17,971 bases of DNA from Segatella salivae DSM 15606 (GCF_000185845.1 NZ_GL629647.1:2239867-2257837); one strand, 5' to 3'; counted from the first letter of the stretch, positions 1-8,052 are shown. A program made the numbers and translations. The notes: generated from the letters alone by a model not told the origin.

Positions 1-5
1 TAAAA

Positions 6-272
6 TTAATAAAACAACGCCAAAAGAAATAGTAGAAGAACAACTTGAATGAGTTGGTTTGTACCATTGTAGCGCCTTTTCTTCTTTGAGAGGTGAGGCA
101 TTGCTGCACGAAATGCCTGATGAATTTGTTCTCGATCTAAGGGCTTGTGAGGGGTAAGTCCTAATTTTTCACGTGCCAGTTGCTCTATTTTTTGCAAGCG
201 TTCTTTGCGTTCATCCACATAGATATATTTGTGGTTGAATCGTCGGGGCCGTGGTTGTTGAAAGAGATTCAT
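6..272 (-). CDS. Small tail-anchored protein of unknown function, last gene of the guaB/OstA operon in view
   Basis: I do not recognise a named family. The 88-residue product has a basic N-terminal half, with a helical charged stretch at about residues 19-40, and one hydrophobic segment at about residues 74-88 ending at the stop. That pattern suggests a C-terminal tail anchor with the bulk of the protein in the cytoplasm, since Lys/Arg cluster just before the segment at residues 63-67. There is no signal peptide. Its ATG (270-272) overlaps the TGA of the OstA-like gene (269-271) in an ATGA arrangement, so translation is probably coupled and the gene belongs to the same operon. The TAA stop is at 6-8. 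The next gene of the operon, if any, lies outside the window. The reading frame is convincing; the function is unknown. Confidence 0.75.
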   Translation of the reverse strand: MNLFQQPRPRRFNHKYIYVDERKERLQKIEQLAREKLGLTPHKPLDREQIHQAFRAAMPHLSKKKRRYNGTNQLIQVVLLLFLLALFY

Positions 273-1924
273 CGTGAAACAGTATTGACTTTCTGCTGAG
301 GTGACCGGCGACGTTGTATCACTTTAAGTGCTGAACCTTCGCCTTTCCCGCGCCAATGAAAAACATCCTGTGGGTCTGTTGGACGCAATTCTTCAAACCA
401 AGCGAATTCCGGAAGCTTTAGTTTTTCGGCAGGAATCTGTGTCATTGGTAGCATAACACCCGTATTTTTGGGTGTCCATATCTTATCAAGTCTTCTTTCT
501 GGTGAGATAAACATTTTTATTGTGTCTGTCTCTATATAGACTTGACCTTGCAAAGTGGAATCTTTGTCGTCCACAGGATAGAAGATTGCCTTTGCATTTC
601 CTGATGCAATGACGCGCCGAATCTTACCTTTAATGAAATAACTTGAGATTTCTTTTGATGAAAGTTGATTGAAATATTTTTGTCTTGGGATGCGTTCAAT
701 GCTCAAAGCTTGGTTGATAACGTGCGCCTCACGCACCGTACTATCATTCATATAAACTTTGATTATCTCACCAAGTATTTGTCGATCTCCACTCCATGCA
801 ATCGGATCGCGATACATGGTCATGCAAGAGTCTTTGCTGTTTAATACTAATGAATCGCAGATAGCTTGCACATCTTGGCGGAATACCTTTACATGATGGA
901 AGCAATGTACCTTTCGATACATAGAATCTGTATTCATATTGAACGTGAAAATCTTCATAGAGTCGGCGTGCATAAACAGGGTATCTTTCTGTGAATAGTC
1001 TTTAACTAAGGCACGACCTGTAGCAAACCCTCGCCCCGTTTTCTCGTTATAGAAGATTCTTTCGCCTAAAAGCTGGTTCTTGTTACGCTTGTCTACATAG
1101 ATCACCTTACCCAAACCGCGAGCCATTCCTGTTCGTTTGTTGTAGAAAAGACTATCGCCTGTAATCTCTTTATCCTTGTCTATAACTGTAGAACGCCCAT
1201 ACATCTCAGCAAGATCAGACTTGCTATCGAAGTAACCATCTGTCGTTTGGATGACACTTCCGTTCTGAATTATCTTACTTGGTCCCACAACATGTGCCAA
1301 GGATTTCTTTGTATCATAATGCAATTCGTCTGTAGTGACCGTGCGATTACCACTGCGCATCTTCACATTATACCAAAAGGTTGCCTCGCGAGTCTTTAGG
1401 TTATAGTCGCCCCAGTCAGACACTAAGCGATCCTTTTTGTCTATTAACCTTCCGCCTTCAAAGAAGTATGCGTAATCATTAAAGCGGTCATAATCGAGAC
1501 TATCGGTATAAAGTGTCTTGTCACCATGATGTAAAACCACATTCTTTCGAGCCTCCAATAATTGTCGGAAGCCATCATAAGCGGCACGATCTGCTTTGAG
1601 TGAAAGAGCCTTTCCCTGTTGATAGCGAACATGGCCAAATGCTTTTACAGAATTAGATTGCTGATAAAAGTAAGCACTATCACACCAAAGGTTTGACCCT
1701 TTGTGCATAAAGTGCACGCGACCTTTTACAATTTGGGCATCTGGAACGGGGCCATACTGGTCATAACGAAGTTCATCTGCATGTATAAGAAATACTTTGT
1801 CGTCAGACTTTTTGTTTCCAACTGCAGCATGGCTCCGCATTAAGCACAGCACAAACAAACATAGGACCATTCCAAGGAATGCCCTATGTCTATATTTAAT
1901 TCGTATGATGTGATGAAGTCTCAT
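269..1924 (-). CDS. OstA/LptA-like periplasmic protein, probable outer-membrane (LPS transport) biogenesis factor
   Basis: This 551-residue protein starts with a basic segment and a hydrophobic stretch (about residues 15-33, ending SHAA), consistent with export. The rest is a long series of short beta-rich units such as KGRVHFMHKGSNLWCDSAYF and ITGDSLFYNKRTGMARGLGK, with recurring D-S/A-x-x-Y/F and G-x-G/A-x-V patterns. That is the signature of the OstA-like (LptA/LptD N-terminal) beta-jellyroll fold, which forms the periplasmic bridge carrying LPS to the outer membrane. At 551 residues it is much longer than E. coli LptA (about 185) and has no obvious LptD barrel, as is usual for Bacteroidetes OstA-like proteins. 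It begins 3 nt after the stop of the upstream isomerase gene and overlaps the next gene. The fold assignment is strong. An exact role in LPS transport is inferred from the family and the neighbouring periplasmic chaperones. Confidence 0.88.
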   Translation of the reverse strand: MRLHHIIRIKYRHRAFLGMVLCLFVLCLMRSHAAVGNKKSDDKVFLIHADELRYDQYGPVPDAQIVKGRVHFMHKGSNLWCDSAYFYQQSNSVKAFGHVRYQQGKALSLKADRAAYDGFRQLLEARKNVVLHHGDKTLYTDSLDYDRFNDYAYFFEGGRLIDKKDRLVSDWGDYNLKTREATFWYNVKMRSGNRTVTTDELHYDTKKSLAHVVGPSKIIQNGSVIQTTDGYFDSKSDLAEMYGRSTVIDKDKEITGDSLFYNKRTGMARGLGKVIYVDKRNKNQLLGERIFYNEKTGRGFATGRALVKDYSQKDTLFMHADSMKIFTFNMNTDSMYRKVHCFHHVKVFRQDVQAICDSLVLNSKDSCMTMYRDPIAWSGDRQILGEIIKVYMNDSTVREAHVINQALSIERIPRQKYFNQLSSKEISSYFIKGKIRRVIASGNAKAIFYPVDDKDSTLQGQVYIETDTIKMFISPERRLDKIWTPKNTGVMLPMTQIPAEKLKLPEFAWFEELRPTDPQDVFHWRGKGEGSALKVIQRRRSPQQKVNTVSR

Positions 1925-1927
1925 CCG

Positions 1928-3370
1928 TTATTTTATCCAACCTTGGTATTCAAAATCACAATCTTTATAGCGGTCATTCATGCGCACATACGTATTCTTT
2001 ATTTTGTTAACCACCCAATCATGCAGTTTCTTTTCACTCTCTTTCTGCATCACTACCTCTTGCATTGCCTGGAAATCTTCAGTGATTTTAGCTCTATGTC
2101 CATCGATTCTATTGACCAATTTAACGATAGCTGCCACTGTCTTTCCACGATGATCTATCATCTTGAATGGTACAGATATCTCTCCAACTTTCATCGTATC
2201 TACGACTCGAGCGACTTCAGTGGGGAGATCTTTCATTTGGAAGCGTGAGGTGATTTTACCTGTTTGATTGTCTGTATAGGCCATTAAGCCGTGGTTGTTA
2301 CGTGTGTCTTTGTCTTCCGAAAGATAAGAGCAGGCAGCCTCAAATGTAAACTTTCCATCTTTAATATCATTGCCGATAGAGTCTAATCTGGATAAGGCTT
2401 TGTTCATATCTTCATTAGAAACCTTCGGTGTTAGCAATATATGACGCACCTTTATCTTGTCTCCTCGCTTGTCAATCAATTGGATAATGTGGTATCCAAA
2501 CTCTGATTCTACAATCTTAGAAATCTTCTTTGGGTCGGTAAGATTAAAGGCAACGCTGGCAAAAGCAGGGTCAAGTGTGCCACGACCTGTATAGTCCATC
2601 TCTCCTCCTTGACGTGAAGTTCCTGGGTCTTCTGAATAGAGTCGTGCCAAGGTACTAAAGGAAGTTTCTCCTTTATTGACGCGATCCGTGAAGTTACGCA
2701 ATTGGTCTTTGATGCGGTTTATCTCGCTTTGTGGGATACGAGGCTTGCGAACTAAGATCTCAACTTCAACCTCTGTAGGGATAAAAGGAATACTATCTTC
2801 GGGCAGATTCTTAAAGTATCGTCTTACATCGGCAGGCGTAACAGAGACATTTCCCATGATCTTTCGTTTCATCTGTTGAATCATCTTGCTGTTCTTTACA
2901 TCATCATGCAGATCAGAACGGATTTGACTTATGCTCTTTCCTTGATACTCTTCGAGTTTCTCTTTGGAACCAACGGAGTTTATCCACAAGTTGATTTGTT
3001 GCTCAACGGTTTGCGCAATATCTGACTCTGTGACTTCAATGGAGTCGAGGATAGCCTGATGTAAGAAGAGTTTTTGAACGGCAATCTGTTCCGGAATGCG
3101 GCAGTCTGGATTGCCACCCCATTTCATTCCTTCTATCTCTCCTTGCAAACGCATTTGCTCAATGTCTGATTTCATGATAGGTTCATCACCTACTACCCAT
3201 TCAACTTCATCGATAACACTATGCTCTGGGATATGCGTTGCGGCAGGTTTTGCTTGCACCGTATCATTCTCATCCGTCATATTACCGACAGTTTTATTAG
3301 CTTTAGCGCTGATACCTGCCAGTAGTAGTACGCCAATAAAGCCACCAAATAGTTTATATCCTTTGTTCAT
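1928..3370 (-). CDS. Exported SurA-like peptidyl-prolyl cis-trans isomerase with two parvulin domains
   Basis: The 480-residue protein has an N-terminal hydrophobic segment at about residues 7-22, read as a signal sequence. A SurA-like N-terminal chaperone region follows at about residues 52-190, containing the typical V-x-E-V-E-W-V-V-G-D-E-P-I start and an insertion-rich helical part. The first parvulin (PpiC) domain covers about 200-300, with SFSTLARLYSEDPGTSRQGG and FGYHIIQLID. The second, at about 306-420, opens with IKVRHILLTP but its middle is diverged, so it may be non-catalytic. Such proteins help outer-membrane beta-barrel proteins fold in the periplasm. The gene sits 30 nt after a second isomerase gene and 3 nt before the OstA-like gene, which fits an outer-membrane assembly operon. 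I leave the symbol blank because orthology to surA is not certain. Confidence 0.9.
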   Translation of the reverse strand: MNKGYKLFGGFIGVLLLAGISAKANKTVGNMTDENDTVQAKPAATHIPEHSVIDEVEWVVGDEPIMKSDIEQMRLQGEIEGMKWGGNPDCRIPEQIAVQKLFLHQAILDSIEVTESDIAQTVEQQINLWINSVGSKEKLEEYQGKSISQIRSDLHDDVKNSKMIQQMKRKIMGNVSVTPADVRRYFKNLPEDSIPFIPTEVEVEILVRKPRIPQSEINRIKDQLRNFTDRVNKGETSFSTLARLYSEDPGTSRQGGEMDYTGRGTLDPAFASVAFNLTDPKKISKIVESEFGYHIIQLIDKRGDKIKVRHILLTPKVSNEDMNKALSRLDSIGNDIKDGKFTFEAACSYLSEDKDTRNNHGLMAYTDNQTGKITSRFQMKDLPTEVARVVDTMKVGEISVPFKMIDHRGKTVAAIVKLVNRIDGHRAKITEDFQAMQEVVMQKESEKKLHDWVVNKIKNTYVRMNDRYKDCDFEYQGWIK

Positions 3371-3401
3371 CTCGTTATTGTTTCGTTTTAATTCTCTACA
3401 A

Positions 3402-4835
3402 TTATCTATTTTCTTTTATTGTCTTAAGCACTTCCTGATGGATTATAACAGGATATTTCTCACGCAAGGTCTTTACCCATTGGCGTTCCAACTCCTCTTG
3501 ATAATCTGCAAGAACAAGTGGTCTGACCTCAGCTAATGCCTTGGGAGCTTTGAGCTTTTTCCCATAAACTCCAATAGAAGGATAGTCCTTTATAGGCTGA
3601 GGTGCCTCTCCTTGTTTGAAAATCTCATAGTCAATCCACGAATTATCGCCTGATTTGAATAGCCCTTGTGTGGCAATTATGCGAACATCTCCGCCTGCAT
3701 TGAACTGTTGGTCTATTGCCTCCTTCCAGTGATTAAATTCAATATGTTTCAGTAACTTTTTCACTTTCTTCACCTCTCCAGCCTCTTTTGCATGGATGAT
3801 GATACCTTTATAACGTGGTGACGACCATTTATATTTCTTTTTATTGTGGTTAAAATAGTTTGTCAGTCCTGCTTCGTCATGAGCTGCTTTGTCCCATATT
3901 GTCCGCTTGCTAACCTCAAAAATCAACAACCCATCACGATATTCTTGCATGAGATTTGCCATTTGTGGATTTTCTTTTTCAAGGTCTTTGGCTTGTTTTT
4001 TCAAAGCCATGTCTTCAGAACTACGTTGTGCAAATGACCTTTCTTGTAGTCGGGCAGCTGTCAGTTTGTTTCGAAGATTTCGCTGACTAACGAAGCGTAG
4101 CAAGTCGTTTCGAACTGAATCGTATGGAAAATAAGCGCTTTTGTCCTCTATTAATATAATGTGATAACCTGCAGGAGTGAGGAAGGGCGTGCTCATTTCT
4201 CCTTTCTTTAAGGCATAAGCCTGAGTCTCAAATTCGGGTAAAGTCTGTCCCGGTAGCAGCCAAGGTTGGTGCTCTCCAAGATTAGTTGCAGTCTTATTGT
4301 CTGAATATCGCCTTGCCATTTCTCCAAAGTCCGCACCATGTTGCAGTGCATTGTAAATGGAGTCTATTCGTTGTTTAACCTCTATTTCCGTTTGTTTTGA
4401 GGCCCTTTGTCCTAATCGAAGCAGTATTTCACGCACCTTAATCATGCCACCTGAGGCGTCAACTCGTTGTTGAGTGAAAGCATAAAGACGGCGTGCTTCT
4501 ACTTCCGTTTCAGCGTCGTTGTCTAATGTTTGCGGGATTTGTTGGTTGCGATAAGCAGCAAACAGTTGCAGAAAAGAAGGCAAAGTGTCGAGTCGTTGCG
4601 ATAGGGCCTCTTCGACTTTCAACTTGTCATTGGCATATTGTTCGGCATAATCGCCAACACTCTTTCGTTCGAATCCGTTTGCTGTCTGATATTTCTTATA
4701 TGCAAATTCGAATGCCGAGCGCTTCACAGGCTTGCCATTTATCGTCATCAAGACAGGGTCGTCTGTCTGACCAAAAGCCATGCTTCCACAAAGAAGCATG
4801 GCCAATGATATCATAATTTTTTTTCTTTTCTGCAT
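3402..4835 (-). CDS. Exported peptidyl-prolyl isomerase (PpiC/parvulin type), second isomerase of the operon
   Basis: From the ATG at 4833-4835 the product has 477 residues. A GTG at 4842-4844 abuts the guaB stop and would add only three residues; I prefer the ATG because GAGG lies just upstream and the N-terminus QKRKKIMISLAMLLCG is a good signal peptide (cleavage near AFG-Q). One clear parvulin domain lies at about residues 132-230, with KVREILLRLG, ADFGEMARRYSDN and the closing GYHIILIED. The C-terminal half (about 240-477) is charged and helical without a clear second isomerase domain; a weak parvulin-like beginning is seen at YKGIIIHAKE. The likely role is periplasmic folding of outer-membrane proteins. 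The start is 9 nt after the guaB stop, so the gene is co-transcribed with guaB. The coding DNA of the signal peptide contains a perfect hairpin, listed separately. Confidence 0.88.
   Translation of the reverse strand: MQKRKKIMISLAMLLCGSMAFGQTDDPVLMTINGKPVKRSAFEFAYKKYQTANGFERKSVGDYAEQYANDKLKVEEALSQRLDTLPSFLQLFAAYRNQQIPQTLDNDAETEVEARRLYAFTQQRVDASGGMIKVREILLRLGQRASKQTEIEVKQRIDSIYNALQHGADFGEMARRYSDNKTATNLGEHQPWLLPGQTLPEFETQAYALKKGEMSTPFLTPAGYHIILIEDKSAYFPYDSVRNDLLRFVSQRNLRNKLTAARLQERSFAQRSSEDMALKKQAKDLEKENPQMANLMQEYRDGLLIFEVSKRTIWDKAAHDEAGLTNYFNHNKKKYKWSSPRYKGIIIHAKEAGEVKKVKKLLKHIEFNHWKEAIDQQFNAGGDVRIIATQGLFKSGDNSWIDYEIFKQGEAPQPIKDYPSIGVYGKKLKAPKALAEVRPLVLADYQEELERQWVKTLREKYPVIIHQEVLKTIKENR
4773..4802 (-). 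terminator. Terminator-like hairpin inside the signal-peptide codons of the first isomerase gene after guaB
   Basis: On the minus strand GCCATGCTTC pairs perfectly with GAAGCATGGC (10 bp, positions 4793-4802 and 4777-4786) around a 6-nt loop TTTGTG, followed at once by TTTT (4773-4776). It sits about 35-60 nt into the coding region of the second operon gene. It has the form of a weak intrinsic terminator or attenuator that could lower transcription of the envelope genes relative to guaB. The symmetric amino-acid order A-M-L-L-C-G-S-M-A accounts for part of the symmetry, so function is not proven. Confidence 0.35.
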
Positions 4836-4844
4836 GAACCTCAC

Positions 4845-6329
4845 TTATTCTGGACGAGAATAGTTAGGAGCTTCACTCGTGATGGCAATGTCATGAGGAT
4901 GACTTTCCATTACACCAGCGTTAGTGATGCGTGTGAATTTCGCATCGTGCAACTTCTCAATAGAAGGTGCTCCGCAATAACCCATTCCCGAACGCAAGCC
5001 ACCTGTCAACTGATAAATCACCTCTTGAACAGTTCCTTTGTAGGGAACACGGCCGGCAATACCCTCTGGTACGAGCTTCTTTACATCGCGAACATCGTTC
5101 TGGAAGTAGCGATCACGAGAACCATTCTTTTGTTCCATAGCCTCAAGTGAACCCATTCCGCGATAGCTTTTGAATTTACGTCCATTGAAGATAATGGTCT
5201 CTCCTGGACTTTCTTCTGTGCCGGCAACGAGTGAACCAATCATAACACAACTGCCACCAGCTGCCAATGCTTTAACGATGTCGCCTGAATAACGAAGTCC
5301 ACCATCTGCAATTAATGGCACACCCGTACCTTGAAGTGCTGAATATACATCGAAAACAGCAGTCAATTGAGGCACACCCACACCAGCAACAACGCGAGTT
5401 GTGCAGATAGAACCAGGTCCAATGCCCACCTTTACGGCATCGGCTCCGTTGTCAACAAGGTATTTTGCTGCGGCACCTGTAGCCACATTACCAACAATAA
5501 CGTCAACATTTGGGAAGGCAGCCTTTACTTGTTTGAGCTTTTCTACTACGCCTTTGGAGTGTCCATGGGCTGTATCGATGACGATAGCATCTACACCTGC
5601 CTCAACCAAAGCCTTTGCACGCTCCATCGTATCGGCTGTAACACCAACGCCGGCAGCCACGCGAAGGCGCCCTTTTTCATCTTTGCAAGCCATTGGTTTG
5701 TCTTTGGCTTTGGTGATATCCTTATAGGTAATCAAGCCCACGAGATGGTTATCTTTGTCTACAACGGGTAGTTTCTCAATCTTGTTCTCTTGTAATATCT
5801 GTGCAGCAGCACCCAAGTCAGTTTGCTGATGAGTAGTAACAAGATTGTCTTTTGTCATCACTTCGTCTATCTTTTTGTCCATATGACGCTCGAAACGCAA
5901 GTCTCTATTCGTCACGATTCCAACGAGTTTGTTGTCATCATCCACTACAGGTATGCCACCAATATGGTAATCATGCATCAAGGCGAGAGCGTCTTTAACC
6001 GAACTTCCGCGTCGAATTGTCACGGGATCATAAATCATTCCATTCTCTGCACGTTTAACAATTGCCACCTGATGTGCCTGTTCTTCTATCGACATATTCT
6101 TGTGAATAACGCCAATACCACCTTCGCGTGCAATGGCAATTGCCATTGATGCCTCGGTAACTGTATCCATTGCGGCTGTCACAAAGGGCACATTTAGGGT
6201 GATGTTACGTGTAAACTTGGTTTTCAACTCTACTTCTTTGGGAAGTACTTCGGAATAAGCAGGAATCAAAAGGACGTCATCAAAGGTAAGACCGTCCATT
6301 ACAATTTTATCTGCAACAAATGATGACAT
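4845..6329 (-). CDS. guaB: Inosine-5'-monophosphate dehydrogenase
   Basis: GuaB oxidises IMP to XMP with NAD+, the first committed step of GMP synthesis, in the cytoplasm. The product has 494 residues, the usual family length. It shows the N-terminal LTFDDVLLIPAYSEVLP block, two CBS domains at about residues 100-205 with GGIPVVDDDNKLVGIVTNRD and KLPVVDKDNHLVGLITYKD, the active-site loop GPGSICTTRVVAGVGVPQ with the catalytic Cys at about 309, the IADGGLRYSGD phosphate-binding strand, the YRGMGS motif and the mobile-flap GRVPYKG with the catalytic Arg. I chose the ATG at 6327-6329 because an in-frame TTG at 6366-6368 lies upstream of the likely -7 box and would precede the transcription start. 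It is the first gene of the minus-strand operon with the two isomerases, the OstA-like gene and the small membrane protein. Confidence 0.98.
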   Translation of the reverse strand: MSSFVADKIVMDGLTFDDVLLIPAYSEVLPKEVELKTKFTRNITLNVPFVTAAMDTVTEASMAIAIAREGGIGVIHKNMSIEEQAHQVAIVKRAENGMIYDPVTIRRGSSVKDALALMHDYHIGGIPVVDDDNKLVGIVTNRDLRFERHMDKKIDEVMTKDNLVTTHQQTDLGAAAQILQENKIEKLPVVDKDNHLVGLITYKDITKAKDKPMACKDEKGRLRVAAGVGVTADTMERAKALVEAGVDAIVIDTAHGHSKGVVEKLKQVKAAFPNVDVIVGNVATGAAAKYLVDNGADAVKVGIGPGSICTTRVVAGVGVPQLTAVFDVYSALQGTGVPLIADGGLRYSGDIVKALAAGGSCVMIGSLVAGTEESPGETIIFNGRKFKSYRGMGSLEAMEQKNGSRDRYFQNDVRDVKKLVPEGIAGRVPYKGTVQEVIYQLTGGLRSGMGYCGAPSIEKLHDAKFTRITNAGVMESHPHDIAITSEAPNYSRPE

Positions 6330-6356
6330 ATTGTAACTTTTAAAATTTATTGCGTG

Positions 6357-6364
6357 CAAATATA
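6357..6364 (-). promoter_or_regulatory. Bacteroidetes-type -7 box for the guaB operon
   Basis: The minus strand reads TATATTTG, an exact match to TAnnTTTG, ending 27 nt before the guaB ATG. This gives a short 5' untranslated region of about 20 nt. A TTTG on the minus strand at 6389-6392 could serve as the -33 element but is 24 nt away, longer than the usual 19-21, so the upstream element is weak. Confidence 0.6.
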
Positions 6365-6369
6365 GCAAT

Positions 6370-7029
6370 ATTTTTCCACTTCTGCTACCAAATATGGCTA
6401 ATTCTAAAGGTAGTTAAGTGTATTTAACGTGAATGAAGCGATACAAAAAGGCTGAAAACAAAACCTACTTGGCCTTTTGCTGTATGCTATTGGATTGGGA
6501 TGGGGGAGACAAATGTACTAAAAGGCGAGGCTACTGGCATGGATTTTATGCAAAGAATCATAATGGTTTGTTTAACATTCTGATGCTGATAAACACTTAT
6601 AATTGCACTATGTGATCTATAATTTATTGTTTATGAAAAATACAAACAAAGTGTTTCTGTGAATAACAAAATTTGAATCTCAAATACTTTTAGATGGAAA
6701 ACAGCTCTTTTTTTTGCCTTTTTGTAATTTAATGACTTTCAAACAGTTATAAAAAACAAAAGAAATGATGTTGGAAAATAGGAAGAATTAAGCTGTAAGA
6801 AGAGGCAGATTTGGGAATGAAAAGGCTTGTTTTATCAAGTGTTCTCCTATGTTTTACCCTGTCTTATGCGTCATTTAGCAAGATGAAATGACACACTTTG
6901 CGTTGCTAATACGATGAAATGGGCAGGTAATCTTGGGTAAAATGGAGGACGATAATAGAAAAACAATGTTTTTGTTTCTTATTAACGAAGAAAAGAAGTG
7001 TTAAATATTAGCGATTAATATTTACAATA
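6370..7029. other. Gene-free stretch between guaB start and the cvfB-like gene end
   Basis: No convincing gene is present in these 660 nt. A 60-codon open frame at 6433-6615 has no recognisable features and no promoter box. The stretch holds the inverted-repeat element at 6845-6949 and an A+T-only palindrome at 7002-7024 (TAAATATTA and TAATATTTA around GCGAT), just past the restored end of the cvfB-like frame. AAAAGGC and GCCTTTT at 6446-6452 and 6472-6478 could form a weak hairpin of unclear use. Confidence 0.6.
6845..6949. repeat. Compact 105-nt intergenic element with imperfect terminal inverted repeats
   Basis: The ends are TCCTatgTTTTACCC (6845-6859) and GGGTAAAAtggAGGA (6935-6949), inverted copies matching at 12 of 15 positions. 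Inside is a hairpin TGCGTCATTT (6867-6876) / AAATGACACA (6886-6895), 9 of 10 pairs around a 9-nt loop, and a direct repeat GATGAAATG at 6882-6890 and 6913-6921. The TTTTACCC and GCGTCATTT words recur in the other gene-free region near 17355-17491. This looks like a small dispersed intergenic repeat; no coding capacity is seen. Confidence 0.4.
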
Positions 7030-7108
7030 TTACTCCCTCACCAAGTATATTCCATCGTCTTCAATCCTTATTTTCCGTTGCTTATATAGCTCTCCAATGG
7101 CTTTTTTT
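7030..7108 (-). other. Out-of-frame C-terminal end of the cvfB-like gene (frameshift at an A7 run)
   Basis: If one A is removed from the minus-strand A7 run at 7102-7108, the frame continues as KKAIGELYKQRKIRIEDDG then IYLVRE and stops at TAA 7030-7032. This is the expected final helix and wing of the CvfB winged-helix domain, and it brings the protein to 290 residues, the usual family size. In the sequence as given the frame instead ends HWRAI at 7082. So either the gene carries a +1 base insertion in a homopolymer, or the run length was misread. Confidence 0.75.
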
Positions 7109-7903
7109 GAATACCTTTTTGCTCACCTGAAACTGATGTTTGATGTCGTCAGGACTGCTCTTGTCGCCCAATACGCAATAGCCGTTATTGTCTTGAAGAT
7201 ATTGAAATAGCGTGGCTGAAAAGTCTTCTGCGGCCGCCATTCCTGTGGGTTGAAGGGTTAGATCGAGTTTTCCGTCGGGCCGAACATTGTGGATATACGC
7301 CTTCATTCGGTCGCCTGTGTGCACATATTTGTAAACTTGGTTTTGATAAACAAGGCCCGGATATTGATTGTTTACAATGGCTTTGAAGCCCAAATCAGTC
7401 TTTTGCCAGATGAGAATCTCTACTTCTTGATTGCGTTTAAAGCCTGCTTTTGCAACGTCATTACTGAGAAAATGCTCCACCTTTGCACTGGCAACGATGC
7501 GATAACTCTCTTCGTCAATGTGCACATATACGATATAACTATCGCCAATCTCCATGCGTTTTTTCTGTTCACGGAATGGACAAAAGAGGTCTTTGGTTAG
7601 CCCCCAGTTCAGAAAAGCGCCGTATTCATTGACCCAAGCGCATTCCAAGTAGGCGAAATCTCCCATTTTTGCCAATGGTTTTTCAGTCGTTGCGATGGGG
7701 CGTTCGTCTTGATCTAAGTAGATGAAACATTCGATTTCGTCGCCAGGTTTAGCCCCTTCAGGAACGTATTTCTGGGGCATCAGTATCTCACCTTCACGTC
7801 CTCCGTCCATGTAAAGCCCGAAAACTTCACCAAATCCTTCGCGACGTGCCACCTCTTTTACGCGTAAAACATTATATTCTCCAAGTTTAATCTCGTTTGC
7901 CAT
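7082..7903 (-). CDS. cvfB: CvfB-like S1 RNA-binding protein, C-terminus altered by a frameshift
   Basis: The 273-residue product opens MANEIKLGEYNVLRVKEV, then has tandem S1-like beta-barrel domains. These include GEILMPQKYVPEGAKPGDEIECFIYLD at about residues 36-62, GAFLNWGLTKDLFCPFREQ at about 93-111, and a third with GLVYQNQVYKYVHTGDRMKAYIHNVRPDGKLDLTL at about 183-218. It ends in a winged-helix region. This domain order matches CvfB/YitL proteins, RNA-binding regulators first described for virulence control in Staphylococcus aureus; the role here is inferred. I use the ATG at 7901-7903 because an upstream in-frame ATG (7937-7939) lies just above the -7 box at 7927-7934 and would not be in the transcript. 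The last 25 or so residues of the family are out of frame (see 7030-7108), so as given the winged helix is truncated. The restored gene would be 7030-7903. Confidence 0.85.
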   Translation of the reverse strand: MANEIKLGEYNVLRVKEVARREGFGEVFGLYMDGGREGEILMPQKYVPEGAKPGDEIECFIYLDQDERPIATTEKPLAKMGDFAYLECAWVNEYGAFLNWGLTKDLFCPFREQKKRMEIGDSYIVYVHIDEESYRIVASAKVEHFLSNDVAKAGFKRNQEVEILIWQKTDLGFKAIVNNQYPGLVYQNQVYKYVHTGDRMKAYIHNVRPDGKLDLTLQPTGMAAAEDFSATLFQYLQDNNGYCVLGDKSSPDDIKHQFQVSKKVFKKSHWRAI

Positions 7904-7926
7904 AGCGTTTGTTTGTTTATCAATCA

Positions 7927-7934
7927 CAAAGATA
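7927..7934 (-). promoter_or_regulatory. -7 box of the cvfB-like gene
   Basis: The minus strand reads TATCTTTG, matching TAnnTTTG, 23 nt upstream of the chosen ATG. No clear TTG is present 19-21 nt further up. The box decides the start codon of the cvfB-like gene and shows that this gene has its own promoter, separate from the small-RNA candidate upstream. Confidence 0.55.
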
Positions 7935-8052
7935 ATCATTTCTGTTTGATTGTCTATCGATTTATGAAAACTTTGAAATGATGAATAGAAAAAAATGAAT
8001 GTAGGATGGGTTTTCCGTCAATCAAGGTTTTAATACCTAACCAATAAGAAAC

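Noticed and set aside
1886..2248. 120-codon plus-strand open frame across the OstA-isomerase junction
   Set aside because: Antisense to two well-supported genes; low-complexity His/Ile/Phe composition and no promoter.
6330..6368. Upstream TTG start for guaB, adding 13 residues
   Set aside because: The TTG lies upstream of the likely -7 box TATATTTG, so it would not be in the transcript; the family N-terminus fits the ATG at 6329.
6446..6478. AAAAGGC/GCCTTTT hairpin as a terminator
   Set aside because: Only 7 bp with a 19-nt loop and no T run outside the stem; no gene ends within several hundred nt on either strand.
6433..6615. 60-codon plus-strand open frame in the gap upstream of guaB
   Set aside because: No promoter box, no recognisable domain or signal, biased residues (Cys, Trp, Tyr, Asn) typical of random A+T-rich DNA.
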